From contig JAINUG010000132.1 in assembly GCA_029706075.1 (NCBI GenBank), positions 1,511,001 to 1,575,000 of the forward strand: a DNA stretch of 64,000 nucleotides. Direction: 5' to 3'. The position numbers were made by a program, and so were the translations under genes. Position 1 is the first letter of the stretch, and each line of letters opens with the position of its first letter. Of the stretch, positions 1 to 12,156 are shown piece after piece. Source of the DNA: Aldrovandia affinis. Lineage: Eukaryota > Chordata > Actinopteri > Notacanthiformes > Halosauridae. Below the pieces are notes generated by a model. The model had not been told where the DNA came from, did no database searches, and saw only the letters and a list, made by a program, of their open reading frames with translations.

Positions 1-568
1 TGTGGTGGTAGACCCCGTGGTCCAGAATCTAATTTTGACTGTGCCAGTGGCAGCTGGCCGGGAACATTGGGAGTTGATTCATGATTGACCGTAGCATTGA
101 CAGGGAATGCTCGGGGAATGGCAGCTCATTGGGCAGTAGCGACTCCCTTGGTTGATTGGGCGCCTGCAGTCCGCCTGTATCTGTGGCCCAGGATGTGCAG
201 TCCTCCGGCTCAGCTCTACTGGTGGAGTGCAGTCTAAAGAAGTGGCTGCATGCCTGTAAGAGACAGTGCATGTTTGTCTGTGTATTCATGGAGGATGTTT
301 CACTGATGGGATGGGCTTACAGTTGTAACAGGGGGCATTATATATACAGTACAAGTATATATACTATATATACGTATATATGTATATATGTGTATATGAA
401 CTAAGGACTCCATCATACCCAATGATATGTATGTTTTTTTATATATGTTTAACATTTTAAATGAAAAACCTACTGTACAATTAAATTAATATAATGCAGG
501 AAAAGCTTTATGGCTAAATAGTTATAGCTGCAGCTTTATAATTAAAATGGGAGAGTGGATATTTAAAT
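1..568. other. Intergenic, no gene recognised
   Basis: No coding region, RNA gene or repeat family is recognised. An AT-rich, TA-alternating microsatellite-like tract occupies about 343-400. The short open frames here have no recognisable domains. Confidence 0.5.
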
Positions 569-570
569 GG

Positions 571-805
571 CATTGCATTACGTTACATTACAGGCATTTA
601 GCAGATGCTCTTATCGAGAGCGACTTACACAGTGTGCATACAATCCAGTTATACAGCTGGATATTTACTGAAGCAATTCAGGTTAAGTGCCTTGTTCAAG
701 GGTACAACAGCATCAGGTACATCCCCACCTGGGATTCGAACTTGCAACGTTTTCTGTTACAAACCCAGTTCCCTAACCACAGTTTTGTATAATTGATGCT
801 GTGCC
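571..805 (-). repeat. tRNA-derived SINE, head type A, full length
   Basis: Reading on the minus strand, a tRNA-like head with a B-box-like GGTTCGAATCCC-type segment (about 728-745) is followed by the body, an AGCTGTATAA motif, and a 3' tail with the imperfect hairpin CGCTCTCGATAAGAGC and the CTGCTAAATGCC motif. The ATTACATTAC-type run at 574-592 is the reverse complement of the terminal TGTAA-like repeats. Four other copies in the window share head and tail, at 19722, 36245, 56102 and 57264. The assignment as a SINE is secure from the repeated structure; the family name is not. Confidence 0.85.
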
Positions 806-3800
806 ATTTATGCATACTGTGGGAAATAAAAAATTAAAAGAGTTAATTCTATGATATTACAATACCAAGTGAAAATGGGAAAATAAATCCTAATTTGATT
901 TTAAAAGGTTTGCTCATAATAATTTCTAGACATTTGCCCCAGCCCATTTAGATTATTATGTCCCAGATTATCACAAATCTAAACATTTGTTTACGGCGAA
1001 TTAACTTCTTGTCTGGCTGTTTTCTGGCTGAAAGGCAAAACACCAATCAGGGTAGAGAATGTATCCCAGGCTACGCAATCCAGCGAATCGCAGTGCGTTC
1101 AGTCTGAGTATACAAAAGGCAACAATAGCTTGCCTAAACACCATTTACAACTGTTCACATGGCATTGAGGAGAGGGGCGTCCAATCAGCGCTGCTGCAAA
1201 GCTGGGGCTTTGTGCGGAGGTGAAAGGCAGCCTAATGAACAGCAAGGCTTATTGGAGAGGGCTGACAGTGACCATACAAACGGGCGCATTGTAGGCCTGC
1301 CATCGAGTCTGTGGGTCTCTACATTAGGACAAATGATGAGAAAGTAAGCTAAAGATTCGCCGGGTCCTTTGCCCGTCTGGTTTAGTCCTGTGTAATAAAT
1401 GGGATACACGCTGTCTGTACCTTTATGCAATACATTTTTTTCATTCATAAGAGTGCTCCTTTCAAAACTTTTATCAGTGAGACGCTAAAGTTCTTTGAAC
1501 CCTGTGCAACTGAGGGGAATTTTAAGCGGTCTGGAGTACCCAGGGGGAAATGGAGGGAACTATTTTTGCCACTTGTAAGATTTGTCTTCTGCTGAAAGCT
1601 GTGTGCCCCTAATTTCTGAAAGATGTGTTTATCAGATCAGATTGAATATGGAGATACTCTTCTTTGGAAAAGCAGAATTTTTGAAAAGTACGTAAAAGTT
1701 ATAGACATAACTCCGGGCACATACTCTCTCACATAAGGGCACTCGCATACACTCACACACACACACACACACACACTATTTCTGCCTTAAGCTTCATCGA
1801 TCTCTCACAATGGGATGACATCATCAATAAACATTGTCTCCTTAAGCTTTGGGCAATAAGCTGGCTTATTTACTGATGAGATAAGCCCTCCCCTATTGTT
1901 GAGCCTTCTTTTTGCCCTTTTCTCTCACAGCGGAAGAATTGGAAGGGCATTTTGCTAAGGTGATGGAGCATGCACAGGATTAAAGCGAGCAACTAGCTTC
2001 CTATTTTCTTTCTGTTCACAGTGCCACCGGCTCGCTGATATCAAAGAGCGGAGCTTTGGCACAGCCCTCCTCTTTTTGGTTCCTTGTTTGTTTCTGCAAA
2101 GTGCCCGATTCTTCATTTTCTTACTCCAGAAAAGTTTTTTAGAATTAAGCTCCTCGCATGGTTCCTGGTGAGTGGCACACAGTGAATAACTGGACGCTTC
2201 TCTTATGAAAAGTATGCAGCGTTATAAAATGTTGATTTATTCAAGCTTATACGGACGTGTAGGCCTACATATTAAAAATCATGCTGCAGGAAGCCTAATA
2301 AAGAAGAGGATGTGTTAAAGTACATTTCAGAAAGCAAAAAAGTTATATAATGAATGGCCTGACCACGCCCCAACTGATAGTTTATGTTCTTTGTGAATCG
2401 ACATAATATAGGATCTATGGTCTTTACACAAGGTGCCTCACAGTAGTATGTATTTGAGTAACATTTCATAAACACAATATTTCACATTTGACCAAGTGTT
2501 GGGATTACCTAAGGGCCGTCTCAGATTTTTGGATATTACAACAAAACCAATCTACCCTCAGGTGTGGTTCAGTGGGCAATCAAGTCAGTTAAAACCGCAT
2601 TTTACCATCTTAGCAGGAGAGCTCACCTTGCATTACAGACAAACACACCTCAGACCTATGCAATTAGTGGCGGGAGCACCCGATGTCCAGCCCCCATGAT
2701 TTCCAAAGTGCTGAGGCAGCATGACACTGCTCCATTGCCACAGAGACACAAATCATACAACAGGAATAGAAATCATATACCTCCTAACATATTATCCTTC
2801 AACAGAAGTCGATGAAGCAAGTCAATGCCGTTATATATTTTTCCCAAAAAATATTCTGTCAATGATCTTTAGCCTAACTGTTGAAGAGAGTAGGCTACAC
2901 CGGTCTAAAACACACGTTTATGTCCGGCATGAATTGTTTTAGGGTTTTTAGATAAGCTAACATGCCAATAAGAAAACCGGGAAAGCAGGTGATTCACACA
3001 GGAGTGTCATTTTAAACATACCTTAACCTAGAGCTCCTATCGGAATAAACCTTTACAAACTCTATTATATATCCTGAAATAATGTTGTATTATGTCCCTG
3101 GTATCACAGTGGGACACCTCAAAATGGAATTTTGTTGTTTTTCTGAACATGTTTGCGAATAGTCATGTCAGGCCATGGGAACTCCGTTTGCGGACGCTGA
3201 ACTCACGGCTCGCGGCTGCCGACCTGTTCTTTCTGACACCAGCGCACAACAGAAGCTGACACAGTGCTTTCTCCTCAAAGCGCTTCTTTCACCTCCTCTT
3301 CAAGGAGCCTTCCACGTGTGGGGCAGCCAGGTCTGAGTGAGTCCCAGAGCCCAAAGCCTTCACTCCGGGACCTTTCAACACATCCGACACGCCACAACTC
3401 ACCGCTATTCAGCTCTTTGTGCCACACCATTTGCAAACTGCACTATTCCTTTCCAAAAAAAAGTTCGCACAATAACACGGTTTTTTTATTTATTAGCATT
3501 GCCTCAACAAACTGACAAATGCCTGGGCAGTGACTTCAGTCGATTCAGAACCTATTTTTCAGCAAATCTTAAAAAATAAAAAAAATACATAAAAACATTT
3601 TTTAAATCTTTAAATGTAATTTGTAGGATTATCTACTTATTTATTACGTTACACCTTATAGACTAATGCAACAGTCCATCATGTGTTTTAAATGCAGGCG
3701 GATTTGCTGCTGCGAGCTTGTCGTGGTCTTGATTCATCAATCATTCTGCGCATCACATCCGCAATGTGTGAAACCTGCACAGCATTGACAGCATTGACAT

Positions 3801-5346
3801 TTTGAATAACATCCGATTTTTTTTAAAAAAACGGACCAGAACGCAGAGGCTGCTCTATCGAGTTAACGGTACTTTTTTGGGGGGATATAACTTGGTTTTG
3901 TCATTGTGTGTCATTTGGCAGGCAGTGTTGCGGGGTTTTCGCCTCGAGCTGTCCCCAGCGTGGCGGTGGAACACTGCACCGATCGCGGATGCACGTTGAG
4001 TATAAAACGCGACGTCGGGCGTCTTAGCGCCTGGGAGACCCGCGATGCTACATCTGCTCCGCGCGCGCCCGCTCCCTGCCTCTGTGCTGGCCGACAGCCC
4101 TGACACCCGACACAAAGTAATCACAGATCACAGCGTTTAATCACCGAAACAAGCACTCCAGAGATCGACAGTGTCAATATCGCACTCTCTCATTATCCGT
4201 TTGGATTGCACATCCACACTGTCAGATAAACAGAGTGGAAAATTAAGATTAAAAATATGGTAATTTCATTTCAGGCAGCCGGCTTCTCGCGACGCGCCAT
4301 TATGCTATTGATTACCTCTGAAATCAATTTCTCTTTCATTGCAAACTTTAATCTGTTCCTAACCCAACAATCCAACTCCCCAAGGGCCACTTGAGAGTAA
4401 GTAACCATTTAATATGATGCAAGCTGAAGAATTACTATCTTTAATGAATTGTGTAAATCACTCTGTAGGACTGCATGGGCCCATTTCTGGACTTCAATCC
4501 CCTCCCTCTTTACTCCCCAATTAACTGCTAAATACGGCACTGAATAACCAGCGTAAAACACACAGACACGGTCTACAAGCACTGTGCTTCAAAGATAATG
4601 TATCATATATTTTTAGCATTAATTAAGGGAATAGATTTTTTTAAGATCTAAGATTTTTTTAAAAGATGGAAAAAATATTATTTAAAATATTATTTTAATA
4701 AAGTGAAAAATGATAGACCTACAGGATAAGATTATGTTTTATGACAAATTTAAATATGGCAACATTAATCTGGCAATAGCATGACACAAATTAACACGTC
4801 GTGGCAAACAAATGAGGTGTAATTTCCTACTTAATTTTAATTGGTTAATTTCTTTTGAAAGGCCATGTGCTATATGTACAGTGGAAAATGATTCCTTGAT
4901 AAAGATGCGCTAGGAAGGCTGCATAAAATAAACAATACAGGTAATCAGCTATATTGTATGCTCAAAAAGGAAAAACTTATATTATTTTATACTAAAACAA
5001 TTGCCCAGAGACAAATATTTTGTTTAACAAGTAATATGTCTCCCCAAAAACACGTCACAATTATTCACACCCCCAATAATTATTTTAAATAAAATACAAC
5101 AAAAATAAATCTGCATTAAAATGGTACTTCTTTAAGTTCAGTTCAGTTTCAGTCAGTCTTTTTGTTTTTTGATACATACCTTTCTTTTAATGTCGTTTTT
5201 TGGAGACAGGTGTTGGAAATTAGCCTTTGGCTATACTTTGGGTAATCCTTAATGCAATGAATCTGATGCTTGTTTTTTAACCTAAGTCAGGAGATGGTTA
5301 CAAACAAATACATAAAAAACGAAAGATACCACTTTCTACAATTAGG
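806..5346. other. Intergenic, mostly unique sequence
   Basis: A CA microsatellite lies at 1752-1776. Otherwise I recognise no gene or repeat family. Some segments (about 890-1080, 1800-2060 and 4250-4480) are of balanced composition and contain homeodomain-, SOX- and FOX-like words (for example ATAAACATTGT near 1828). They could be conserved non-coding elements, but that is only a composition-based guess. The segment 4560-5200 is AT-rich and featureless. Confidence 0.45.
1752..1776. repeat. CA dinucleotide microsatellite
   Basis: An uninterrupted run of about twelve CA units is seen directly. Confidence 0.9.
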
Positions 5347-6045
5347 TCAATAATTTATTAGGAAGTTTAAAATCACTGGAACAGTGGCAAACCTGCCTGG
5401 TAGAGGAGGCAAATTCATCTCACCCCCATGCACAGTGAGGCAGATGGGTTTGGAGGCAAGGAAAAATCTAAGGGCCACAATTGGAGATTTACAAAACATG
5501 CATTTTAGGGACACAAATTCTCCAAATCTACCATGAGACGCCACCTTTATGCCAACAGGCTTTTTGGAAGGCTTGCCAGAGAAGAAGCCTCTATTGAGGG
5601 CAATCAATGAAAAGAACATCTGAAGTTTGCCAAACAGCATTGTAACTAATGTATCTTTTTGACCAGGCACACCAGCGGTGGGTTTGGCATCTGAAGATGG
5701 ACACTTATGTTGAAAAGAACGTCATACCTATGGTGAAATGTGGTGGTGAATCTTTGTTATGTTATGGGGTTTTTTTGCATCTCCTGGTCCTGGCGCTCTT
5801 GTTAAGGCCAATGGAATTCTGAACCCCAGCAAGCACCAAGACATTTCTGTCAAAAACCTGGTTCCCTCTGCCAGGAAGCTGAAACTTTGCTGAACCTTTT
5901 TTCGGTAAGACAATGATCCCAAGCATACCTCAAAATCAACCAAGAAATGAACCTCCTGAATGCCAAGGTTCCACCTGTGGCACCTTCTGGGGGAAGCAGT
6001 GTTGAGGGAGGTTGAAATCAGAGCCATGTGAAACATACGTTGATG
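5347..6045 (+). pseudogene. Decayed Tc1/mariner transposase
   Basis: Plus-strand translation, with several stops and frame changes, gives a recognisable Tc1-family transposase. An N-terminal helix-turn-helix segment (5360-5480, words like RKFKITGTVANLPGRGG) comes first. Then comes a segment matching the usual KKPLL...N region (5580-5610), followed by the GGGS..LWG..A.G.GALVK stretch around 5740-5810 and an N-terminal-to-DPKHTSK-like remnant near 5910-5950. Family members encode about 340 residues with a DDE/D catalytic core; no intact catalytic frame survives. Terminal inverted repeats were not identified. It is a fossil copy with no expected activity. Confidence 0.75.
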
Positions 6046-6514
6046 TTGACAGACATGTTATGAAGCTAGACAGCTGAACTAATGAACAAAATAAGTCATT
6101 TTCGAGGGTGCATATAGTAATTACAAGCAATTAAAACATAATGAAAACATAACAAACTATAGGCAAAAGTAATATTTAATAAGAGCTAATAGTCAAATGA
6201 TTAACAAAAAATTAAACAAAAAATGTGCACATCTTTCTTACATAACAACTTTGAACAAACCCCTCAGATAATTATTACTTTCACTTTACAATACCACCTC
6301 ATGACACACAAACACGATAACACTTTTACAAGTTTAGCAAGGGCTGGCTAATTGAAATGTATGAATATAATAAACGTATCAGTAGTTTTCTGGTGTTTTT
6401 TCTGTTGAAGCCAGCCTATTTTGGTCATATTCATACGTATAGTCCTTGGGATATCTAACACAATAGATGGTGTGCACCTCCAGAAATCAAAGAATGTTGC
6501 AGACGCATCGTGCA
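6046..6514. other. Intergenic, AT-rich
   Basis: No gene or repeat family is recognised. This is the left flank of the gypsy insertion. Confidence 0.5.
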
Positions 6515-6519
6515 TTCAA
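6515..6519. other. Target-site duplication, left copy (TTCAA)
   Basis: The 5-bp direct repeat TTCAA directly adjoins the left LTR and is repeated at 12152-12156. A 4-6 bp duplication is typical for LTR-retrotransposon integrase. Confidence 0.9.
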
Positions 6520-7196
6520 TGTCACGGCAGGGACCAGAAAACCAGGCGCGGACCCAGAAATGCAGAAACTTCTTTTATTAGGTGGACAGGCAAAGGTCAG
6601 GCAGGAGTAATCAGGGCAATGCAGAGATCCAAAGGATGGTCGGGGACAGGCAGAGTTCGTTGCGGGCTTCAGGGGTATCAGGGGCAGGCAAGGCGTGGTC
6701 AGTGGGCAGGCGAAGGTCGAAAACGAGAAGGCAGTCCAGGGAACACAGGGAGGAGCGGGAACGAGACTGGGGTAATGACGAACACTGGAGCACAAGCACG
6801 AACACGAACACGAAGCAACAAAACGCTGGGAAACAGAGATAACGCGGAGAGTAATGTGAGCATAACGCAAAGCACAAGACAATCTGGCAACGAACATGGG
6901 AAAACACACAGCTTAAATACATTTAGACATAACGAGAAACAATCAGGAATAAACATGAATGCAGCTGACTGCAATCAGACACATGAGGATTTAAGTGGAA
7001 ACGATAATACAATAACGAGACAATCAGGAAATGAACAGTTAACCACATCAGACATAACGAGAAACAGGTGAAACAGATAATACACTGACGAGACTGGAAC
7101 AGGTAAGCGAAAGTAAAAACACGGACCAGACACCAAGGAAACATGGAACAAACTACAAACGCTTAGTTAGGGGAAACACGAACACGAGACGTGACA
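6520..7196 (-). repeat. Long terminal repeat (3' LTR of the element)
   Basis: This LTR is 677 bp and differs from the other LTR at four places only: GCGC versus GC near 6548, one G near 6645, one G near 6662, and one fewer G near 6847. There are no base substitutions. Because the element lies on the minus strand, this is its downstream LTR. Open frames inside it on either strand are shadows without domains. Confidence 0.95.
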
Positions 7197-10100
7197 GTAC
7201 CCCCTAGGGACGCCACCTGGCGGATCACCAACCTGTACCGGATGCCGACACAGGAATTCCTGGATTAGGGAGGGGTCGACGATATGTCTCTCGGGCACCC
7301 AACTGCGTTCCTCGGGACCGTACCCCTCCCAATCCACCAGAAATTGGCGACCACGGCCCCTGCGTCGGACATCCAGCAGGCGGCGAACGGTGTAGACTGG
7401 GCCCCCTTCGATGAGCCGGGGGGGAGGTGGGGTGCGGACAGGAGGGCTAAAACGAGAGACAACATAGGGTTTTAGACGAGACACGTGAAACACAGGATGG
7501 ATGCGGCGTAGGGGAGGAGGGAGGCGCAACTGTATGGCCGAGGGGTTATAACACGAATAATGGGATAGGGACCAATAAATCTAGGGATAATTTCTTACAA
7601 GAGCCCCGCAAGGGAATGTCTTTGGCAGAGAGCCAAACCTTTTGGCCGACCCTGTAGCGAGGGGCAGGGCGGCGGCGACGGTCGGCCTGGCTCTTCATAG
7701 CCGAGACGTGGCGAAGCAGGGTGGCACGTGCTCTCCGCCAAGTACTCCGGGCTCTACTGATGAAGGCCTTGGCAGATGGCACCTCCACCTCCTTCTCCTC
7801 CTCCGGGAACAGAGGAGGTTGGTACCCCAGACAGCATTGGAATGGAGAGATGCCGGTGGAGGAAACGGGAAGGGAATTGTGGGCGTACTCTACCCAGGGC
7901 AGGGAGCGTGACCAGGTAGTAGGGGTTTGTTCGGCTAGACAGCGCAGTCCCTTCCCCAACTCCTGGTTGTAACGTTCCGTCTGGCCATTGGTCTCTGGGT
8001 GGAAACCGGAAGAGAGGTTAGGTTTGGCGCCGATGAGAGAGCAGAACGCCTCCAGAACCCGCTGGAAAACTGGGGCCCCGATCCGAGGTCATCTCCTGCG
8101 GCAATCCGTGGAGGCGAAAAACATGTTTGACCATGAGTTCAGCGGTCTCTTTAGCAGAGGGAGTTTGGGCAGGGGAATGAAATGTACACTTTTAGAAAAC
8201 CGGTCTACCACCGTAAGGACGACTGTGTTACCTTCTGATGGTGGTAGACCGGTCACGAAGTCTAGGCGACGTGGGACCATGGGCGTTGGGAACCGCCAAG
8301 GGCTGAAGGAGACCGCTGGGACGAGCGTTGGAGGACTTGGACCGGGCACAGGGCACACAGGCTGTCACAAATTCGACAGTGTCGTTCTTCATAGTGGGCC
8401 ACCAAAACCTACGCGATAGAAAGGCTAGGGTGCGTGAAACCCCCGGGTGACAGGCCATCGGGGAGGAATGAGCCCACTCCAGCACTTGAGACCGGACGGT
8501 CTCAGGAACGAATAGGCGGTTGGCTGGCGTATCCCTGTGAGACCGTGTAGTGTGAAGTGCCTCCTCCACCGTCCGAACAATGTCAAACTTGGCTGCTGCT
8601 AACACGCAGCTAGGGGCAGGATAGGTTCAGGGCTACTCTCCTCTTCTGGAGAGTCGAGATCCGGGATAAGGCGTCGGGTTTGATATTCTTCGATCCTGGG
8701 CGAAAAGACAGAGTAAAAACAAAACGGGCAAAAAAATAGGACCATCTAGCTTGACGAGGGTTAAGCCGTTGAGCTGAGTGGAGATACTCCAGGTTACGAT
8801 GATCCGTCCAAACCAAGAACGGCACAGTAGCTCCCTCTAACCAGTGTCTCCACTCCTCGAAAGCTAATTTAATGGCTAGGAGTTCTCGATCACCAATCGT
8901 ATAGTTTCTTTCCGTTGTGGAAAGGCGGTGTGAAAGGAAGGCGCATGGGTGTACCTTATTGTCCTTAGTTCGTTGCGAAAGGATTGCCCCAGTGCCTGAA
9001 TCAGAGGCATCCACCTCCACAATGAACTGACGTGGTGGGATCCGGGAGTGCGAGGATAGGGGCAGATGTAAACCGGGACTTGAGTCTCGAAGGCCTCCTG
9101 GGCATCGGGGTTCCATCGAAAATAAATCTTGGTGGAAGTGAGAGAGATTAATGGTGCGGCGACCGTGCTGTAATTCCGCGTACGAACCGTCTGTAAAAGT
9201 TGGCGAATCCTAAAAGCGTTGTAGTTGTTTACGGTCGGTGGGTACGGGCCATTCCTGTACCGCCTGCACCTTGGTGGGGTCCATCTCCAGATGGCCTCGG
9301 GAGATGATAAAACCTAGAAATTGAACAGAGGTTTTATGGAATTCACACTTCTCGGCCTTGATAAATAGTTGGTTCTCGAGAAGTCTCTGGATGACTTGAC
9401 GCACATGCTGTACATGTTCCTCCATAGTTTTAGAAAAGATCAGGATGTCATCCAGGTAGACATACGCGAAGCGGGACAGCATGTCCCGGAGTACGTCGTT
9501 CACCAATCCCTGAAAGACGGCAGGGGCATTGGTGAGACCGAATGGCATGGCCAGGTATTCATAATGACCTGTGTGGGTGTTGAAGGCCGTCTTCCACTCG
9601 TCCCCTCCCGAATCCGGGACCAAGTGGTAGGCGTTGCGGAGATCCAATTTGGTGAAGAATTGCCCCTCCTGAAGGTTGTCGAACGCCGATGACATTAATG
9701 GGAGTGGGTAGCGGTTCTTAATCGTGATAGCATTGAGCCCCCTGTAGTCAATACAAGGACGCAGGGTTCCATCTTTCTTCTTGACAAAAAAAAATCCTGC
9801 GCCAGCAGGGGATGACGAAGGGCGGATGATACCTGAGGTTAGAGACGTGGAGATGTACTCCTCCATAGCTTTGTTTTCTGGGGCGGACAATGAATACAGG
9901 TGGCCTCTGGGTGGAGTAGAACCAGGAAGAAGGTTAATAGGACAGTCATAGGCGCGATGAGGTGGTAATGTGCAGGCACGGGACTTACTGAATGCCTGGC
10001 CGAGATCGTGATATTCGGGGGCACTAGTGACAGGTCGACTGGTCTCTCCTTAGCCATGGACGAGGGATCCCCAGGGTGGTAGCGGAACGCAGGCATGACT

Positions 10101-10480
10101 TCTGGCAGAAAACACTCCACTCCCGGATGTTTCCAGTCGCCCAGTCAATGCTGGGGTTGTGGGTTGCCAGCCAGGGTCCGCCAAGCACTACAGGAGCAAG
10201 AGGGGATTCCATGAGGTAGAACGCCAGTTTCTCCCTGTGATTCCCAGAAACTAGCAGATCCAGTGGCTGGGTGATCTCCTGGATCTCGGCTAGGGGCGTG
10301 CCCATCAGGGTCTTGGTTTGGAGGGGGTCGCTAAACGAGATACTGGGACTCCTATGCGACGAACCAGGGTAGGGCAGATGAGGTTAGCATCGGACCCCGA
10401 GTCAATCAGAGCCTGCACGGGAACAGTTCTCCTTGCCAGGAGAGAAGGACGTGGAGCATGGGACGTTGAGGTCGGAAGGT
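7167..10480 (-). pseudogene. pol: Ty3/gypsy pol, frame-broken
   Basis: The polyprotein of the retrotransposon appears as domain pieces in different minus-strand frames. In transcription order these are an aspartic protease with a DSGSD active-site motif (about 10387-10407); reverse transcriptase (9210-9890) with [18 protein letters not shown] and the catalytic YLDD box; an RNase H-like segment (8610-9116) with [17 protein letters not shown] and TDHRNLEY; integrase zinc-binding region (about 8400-8600, HP...C..C) and core (about 8090-8360, [11 protein letters not shown]); integrase C-terminal region (7546-7959); and a chromodomain (about 7230-7400, FLVDWEGYG with SWVPE). Typical elements have one uninterrupted pol. 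Here frame changes lie near 10300, 9900, 9120-9210, 8600, 8360, 8090-7960 and 7540. They may be real decay or assembly indels. Confidence 0.92.
7197..7206 (-). promoter_or_regulatory. Polypurine tract next to 3' LTR
   Basis: On the minus strand, AGGGGGTAC directly precedes the 3' LTR. This is the expected place and composition for the plus-strand priming tract of a retrotransposon. Confidence 0.65.
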
Positions 10481-10515
10481 AGAAAACTGAGAGGCGCCCG
10501 TCAGAACCTTCCTCT

Positions 10516-11461
10516 TCACTGACGGGCGCTGTCTTTTCCCGGACAGGATAACCGGAAATGTCCCTTGCCTCCGCAGTACAGGCAAAGTCCTCCCTCCCGG
10601 CGGCGCTGGCGTTCGGTCTCGGACAGATGAGTCCGATTCACCTGCATGGGCTCCGCAGTCGCCGTGGGTTGAGCGGGAAGTCGGGTCGTGTCGTTGGGCG
10701 GAAACGGGGAAGCAGGAGACTCCTGACGCTCTTTCCTCTCTCCTGCAGACGAGTGTCGATGCGGATAGCCAGGTCCACGAGTCTGTCCAGGTCCTGGGGT
10801 AGATCGCACACGGTTAGTTCGTCCAGAACCCGCTCGGAGAGGCCGTGCAAGAAGGCATCGAGGTGGCCACGGCATTCCATCCTGCTGAGGTCGCCAGGGT
10901 CCGGAACTCGATGGAGTAGTCCGAGACGGATTGTCCTCCCTGGCGAAGCTGAAGCAGTTGACGTGCCGCCGCCCCGTCTGACCGAGGACCGAAATGAAAA
11001 CCCTTCTCATCTCCTCCGCGAAGGATGAGAAGGTCGTGAGAGTAGGGTGTCCAGACTCCCAGAGAGAGGTTCCCCATAGGCGAGCTTTTCCCCAAGGAGT
11101 GTGAGTACATAGGCGACTCCTCGCTCGTTCCGTGAGGAAATGAGGAGGGTTGGAGTTCGAACACAAGCGAGCATTGACTCAAAAAAGCGCGACATGAGTT
11201 GGGGTCGCCCAGGTAGCCCGGAGGGGGTAATCGTGGTTCGACCCCTCTGATAGCCAGCTTGCGTCTGCACCTGGATAGCTGCGTTCTGTGCAGAACGGGC
11301 CGTTTCTGCAGACTCCTGAGTGATACGGACCATGGACGAAAGCTGCTCCGCCAGAGCTTGGACGGTCTGCTGCAACGTCCGCAACTCCGCGCTTCGTGAT
11401 GCCCAAGGCGACTTCGGGTAACGGGCAACGCCGCTGGGATCGGATCGTCCGCTGGTTCCAT
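10516..11461 (-). pseudogene. gag: Ty3/gypsy gag, frame-broken
   Basis: The first ATG after the 5' LTR is at 11461-11459 on the minus strand. The product is the retrotransposon capsid/nucleocapsid protein, which packages the element RNA into particles. Recognisable pieces are an N-terminal coiled-coil-like segment (about 11310-11400, ELRTLQQTVQALAEQ), a capsid segment (about 10900-11000, LLQLRQGGQSVSDYSIEF), the segment LSERVLDELTVCDLPQDLD (about 10790-10850) and a C-terminal CCHC zinc knuckle CLYCGGKGHFRLSC (about 10550-10592). The pieces fall in different frames, so at least three or four frame changes separate them. The gene is otherwise of normal length for the family. Confidence 0.88.
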
Positions 11462-11477
11462 CCTGGCCAGATTGTTC

Positions 11478-12151
11478 TGTCACGGCAGGGACCAGAAAAC
11501 CAGGCGGACCCAGAAATGCAGAAACTTCTTTTATTAGGTGGACAGGCAAAGGTCAGGCAGGAGTAATCAGGGCAATGCAGAGATCCAAAGGATGGTCGGG
11601 ACAGGCAGAGTTCGTTCGGGCTTCAGGGGTATCAGGGGCAGGCAAGGCGTGGTCAGTGGGCAGGCGAAGGTCGAAAACGAGAAGGCAGTCCAGGGAACAC
11701 AGGGAGGAGCGGGAACGAGACTGGGGTAATGACGAACACTGGAGCACAAGCACGAACACGAACACGAAGCAACAAAACGCTGGGAAACAGAGATAACGCG
11801 GGAGAGTAATGTGAGCATAACGCAAAGCACAAGACAATCTGGCAACGAACATGGGAAAACACACAGCTTAAATACATTTAGACATAACGAGAAACAATCA
11901 GGAATAAACATGAATGCAGCTGACTGCAATCAGACACATGAGGATTTAAGTGGAAACGATAATACAATAACGAGACAATCAGGAAATGAACAGTTAACCA
12001 CATCAGACATAACGAGAAACAGGTGAAACAGATAATACACTGACGAGACTGGAACAGGTAAGCGAAAGTAAAAACACGGACCAGACACCAAGGAAACATG
12101 GAACAAACTACAAACGCTTAGTTAGGGGAAACACGAACACGAGACGTGACA
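11478..12151 (-). repeat. Long terminal repeat (5' LTR of the element)
   Basis: This 674-bp LTR is in the same orientation as the copy at 6520. As the upstream LTR for the minus-strand element it should hold the promoter. No convincing TATA box was placed. Confidence 0.95.
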
Positions 12152-12156
12152 TTCAA
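12152..12156. other. Target-site duplication, right copy (TTCAA)
   Basis: TTCAA follows the right LTR without a gap and matches 6515-6519. Confidence 0.9.

Larger units (their letters stand above)
6520..12151 (-). mobile_element. Ty3/gypsy chromodomain LTR retrotransposon
   Basis: Two long terminal repeats (677 and 674 bp) bracket 4.28 kb of internal DNA. Each LTR begins TGTCACG and ends CGTGACA, so both ends are TG...CA. The 5-bp word TTCAA stands immediately outside both ends (6515-6519 and 12152-12156) and is a target-site duplication. On the minus strand the internal region reads gag, protease, reverse transcriptase, RNase H, integrase and a C-terminal chromodomain, which is the order and content of chromoviruses within Ty3/gypsy. 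No envelope gene is seen. The reading frame is interrupted many times. The LTRs differ only by four small indels, so the insertion is very young or was copied with sequencing errors. Identity of family and structure is certain; its exact named family is unknown. Confidence 0.96.

Noticed and set aside
6421..7071. 216-codon plus-strand frame and several antisense frames in the LTR
   Set aside because: They lie within the gypsy LTR, recur at 11538-12026 and carry no domain.
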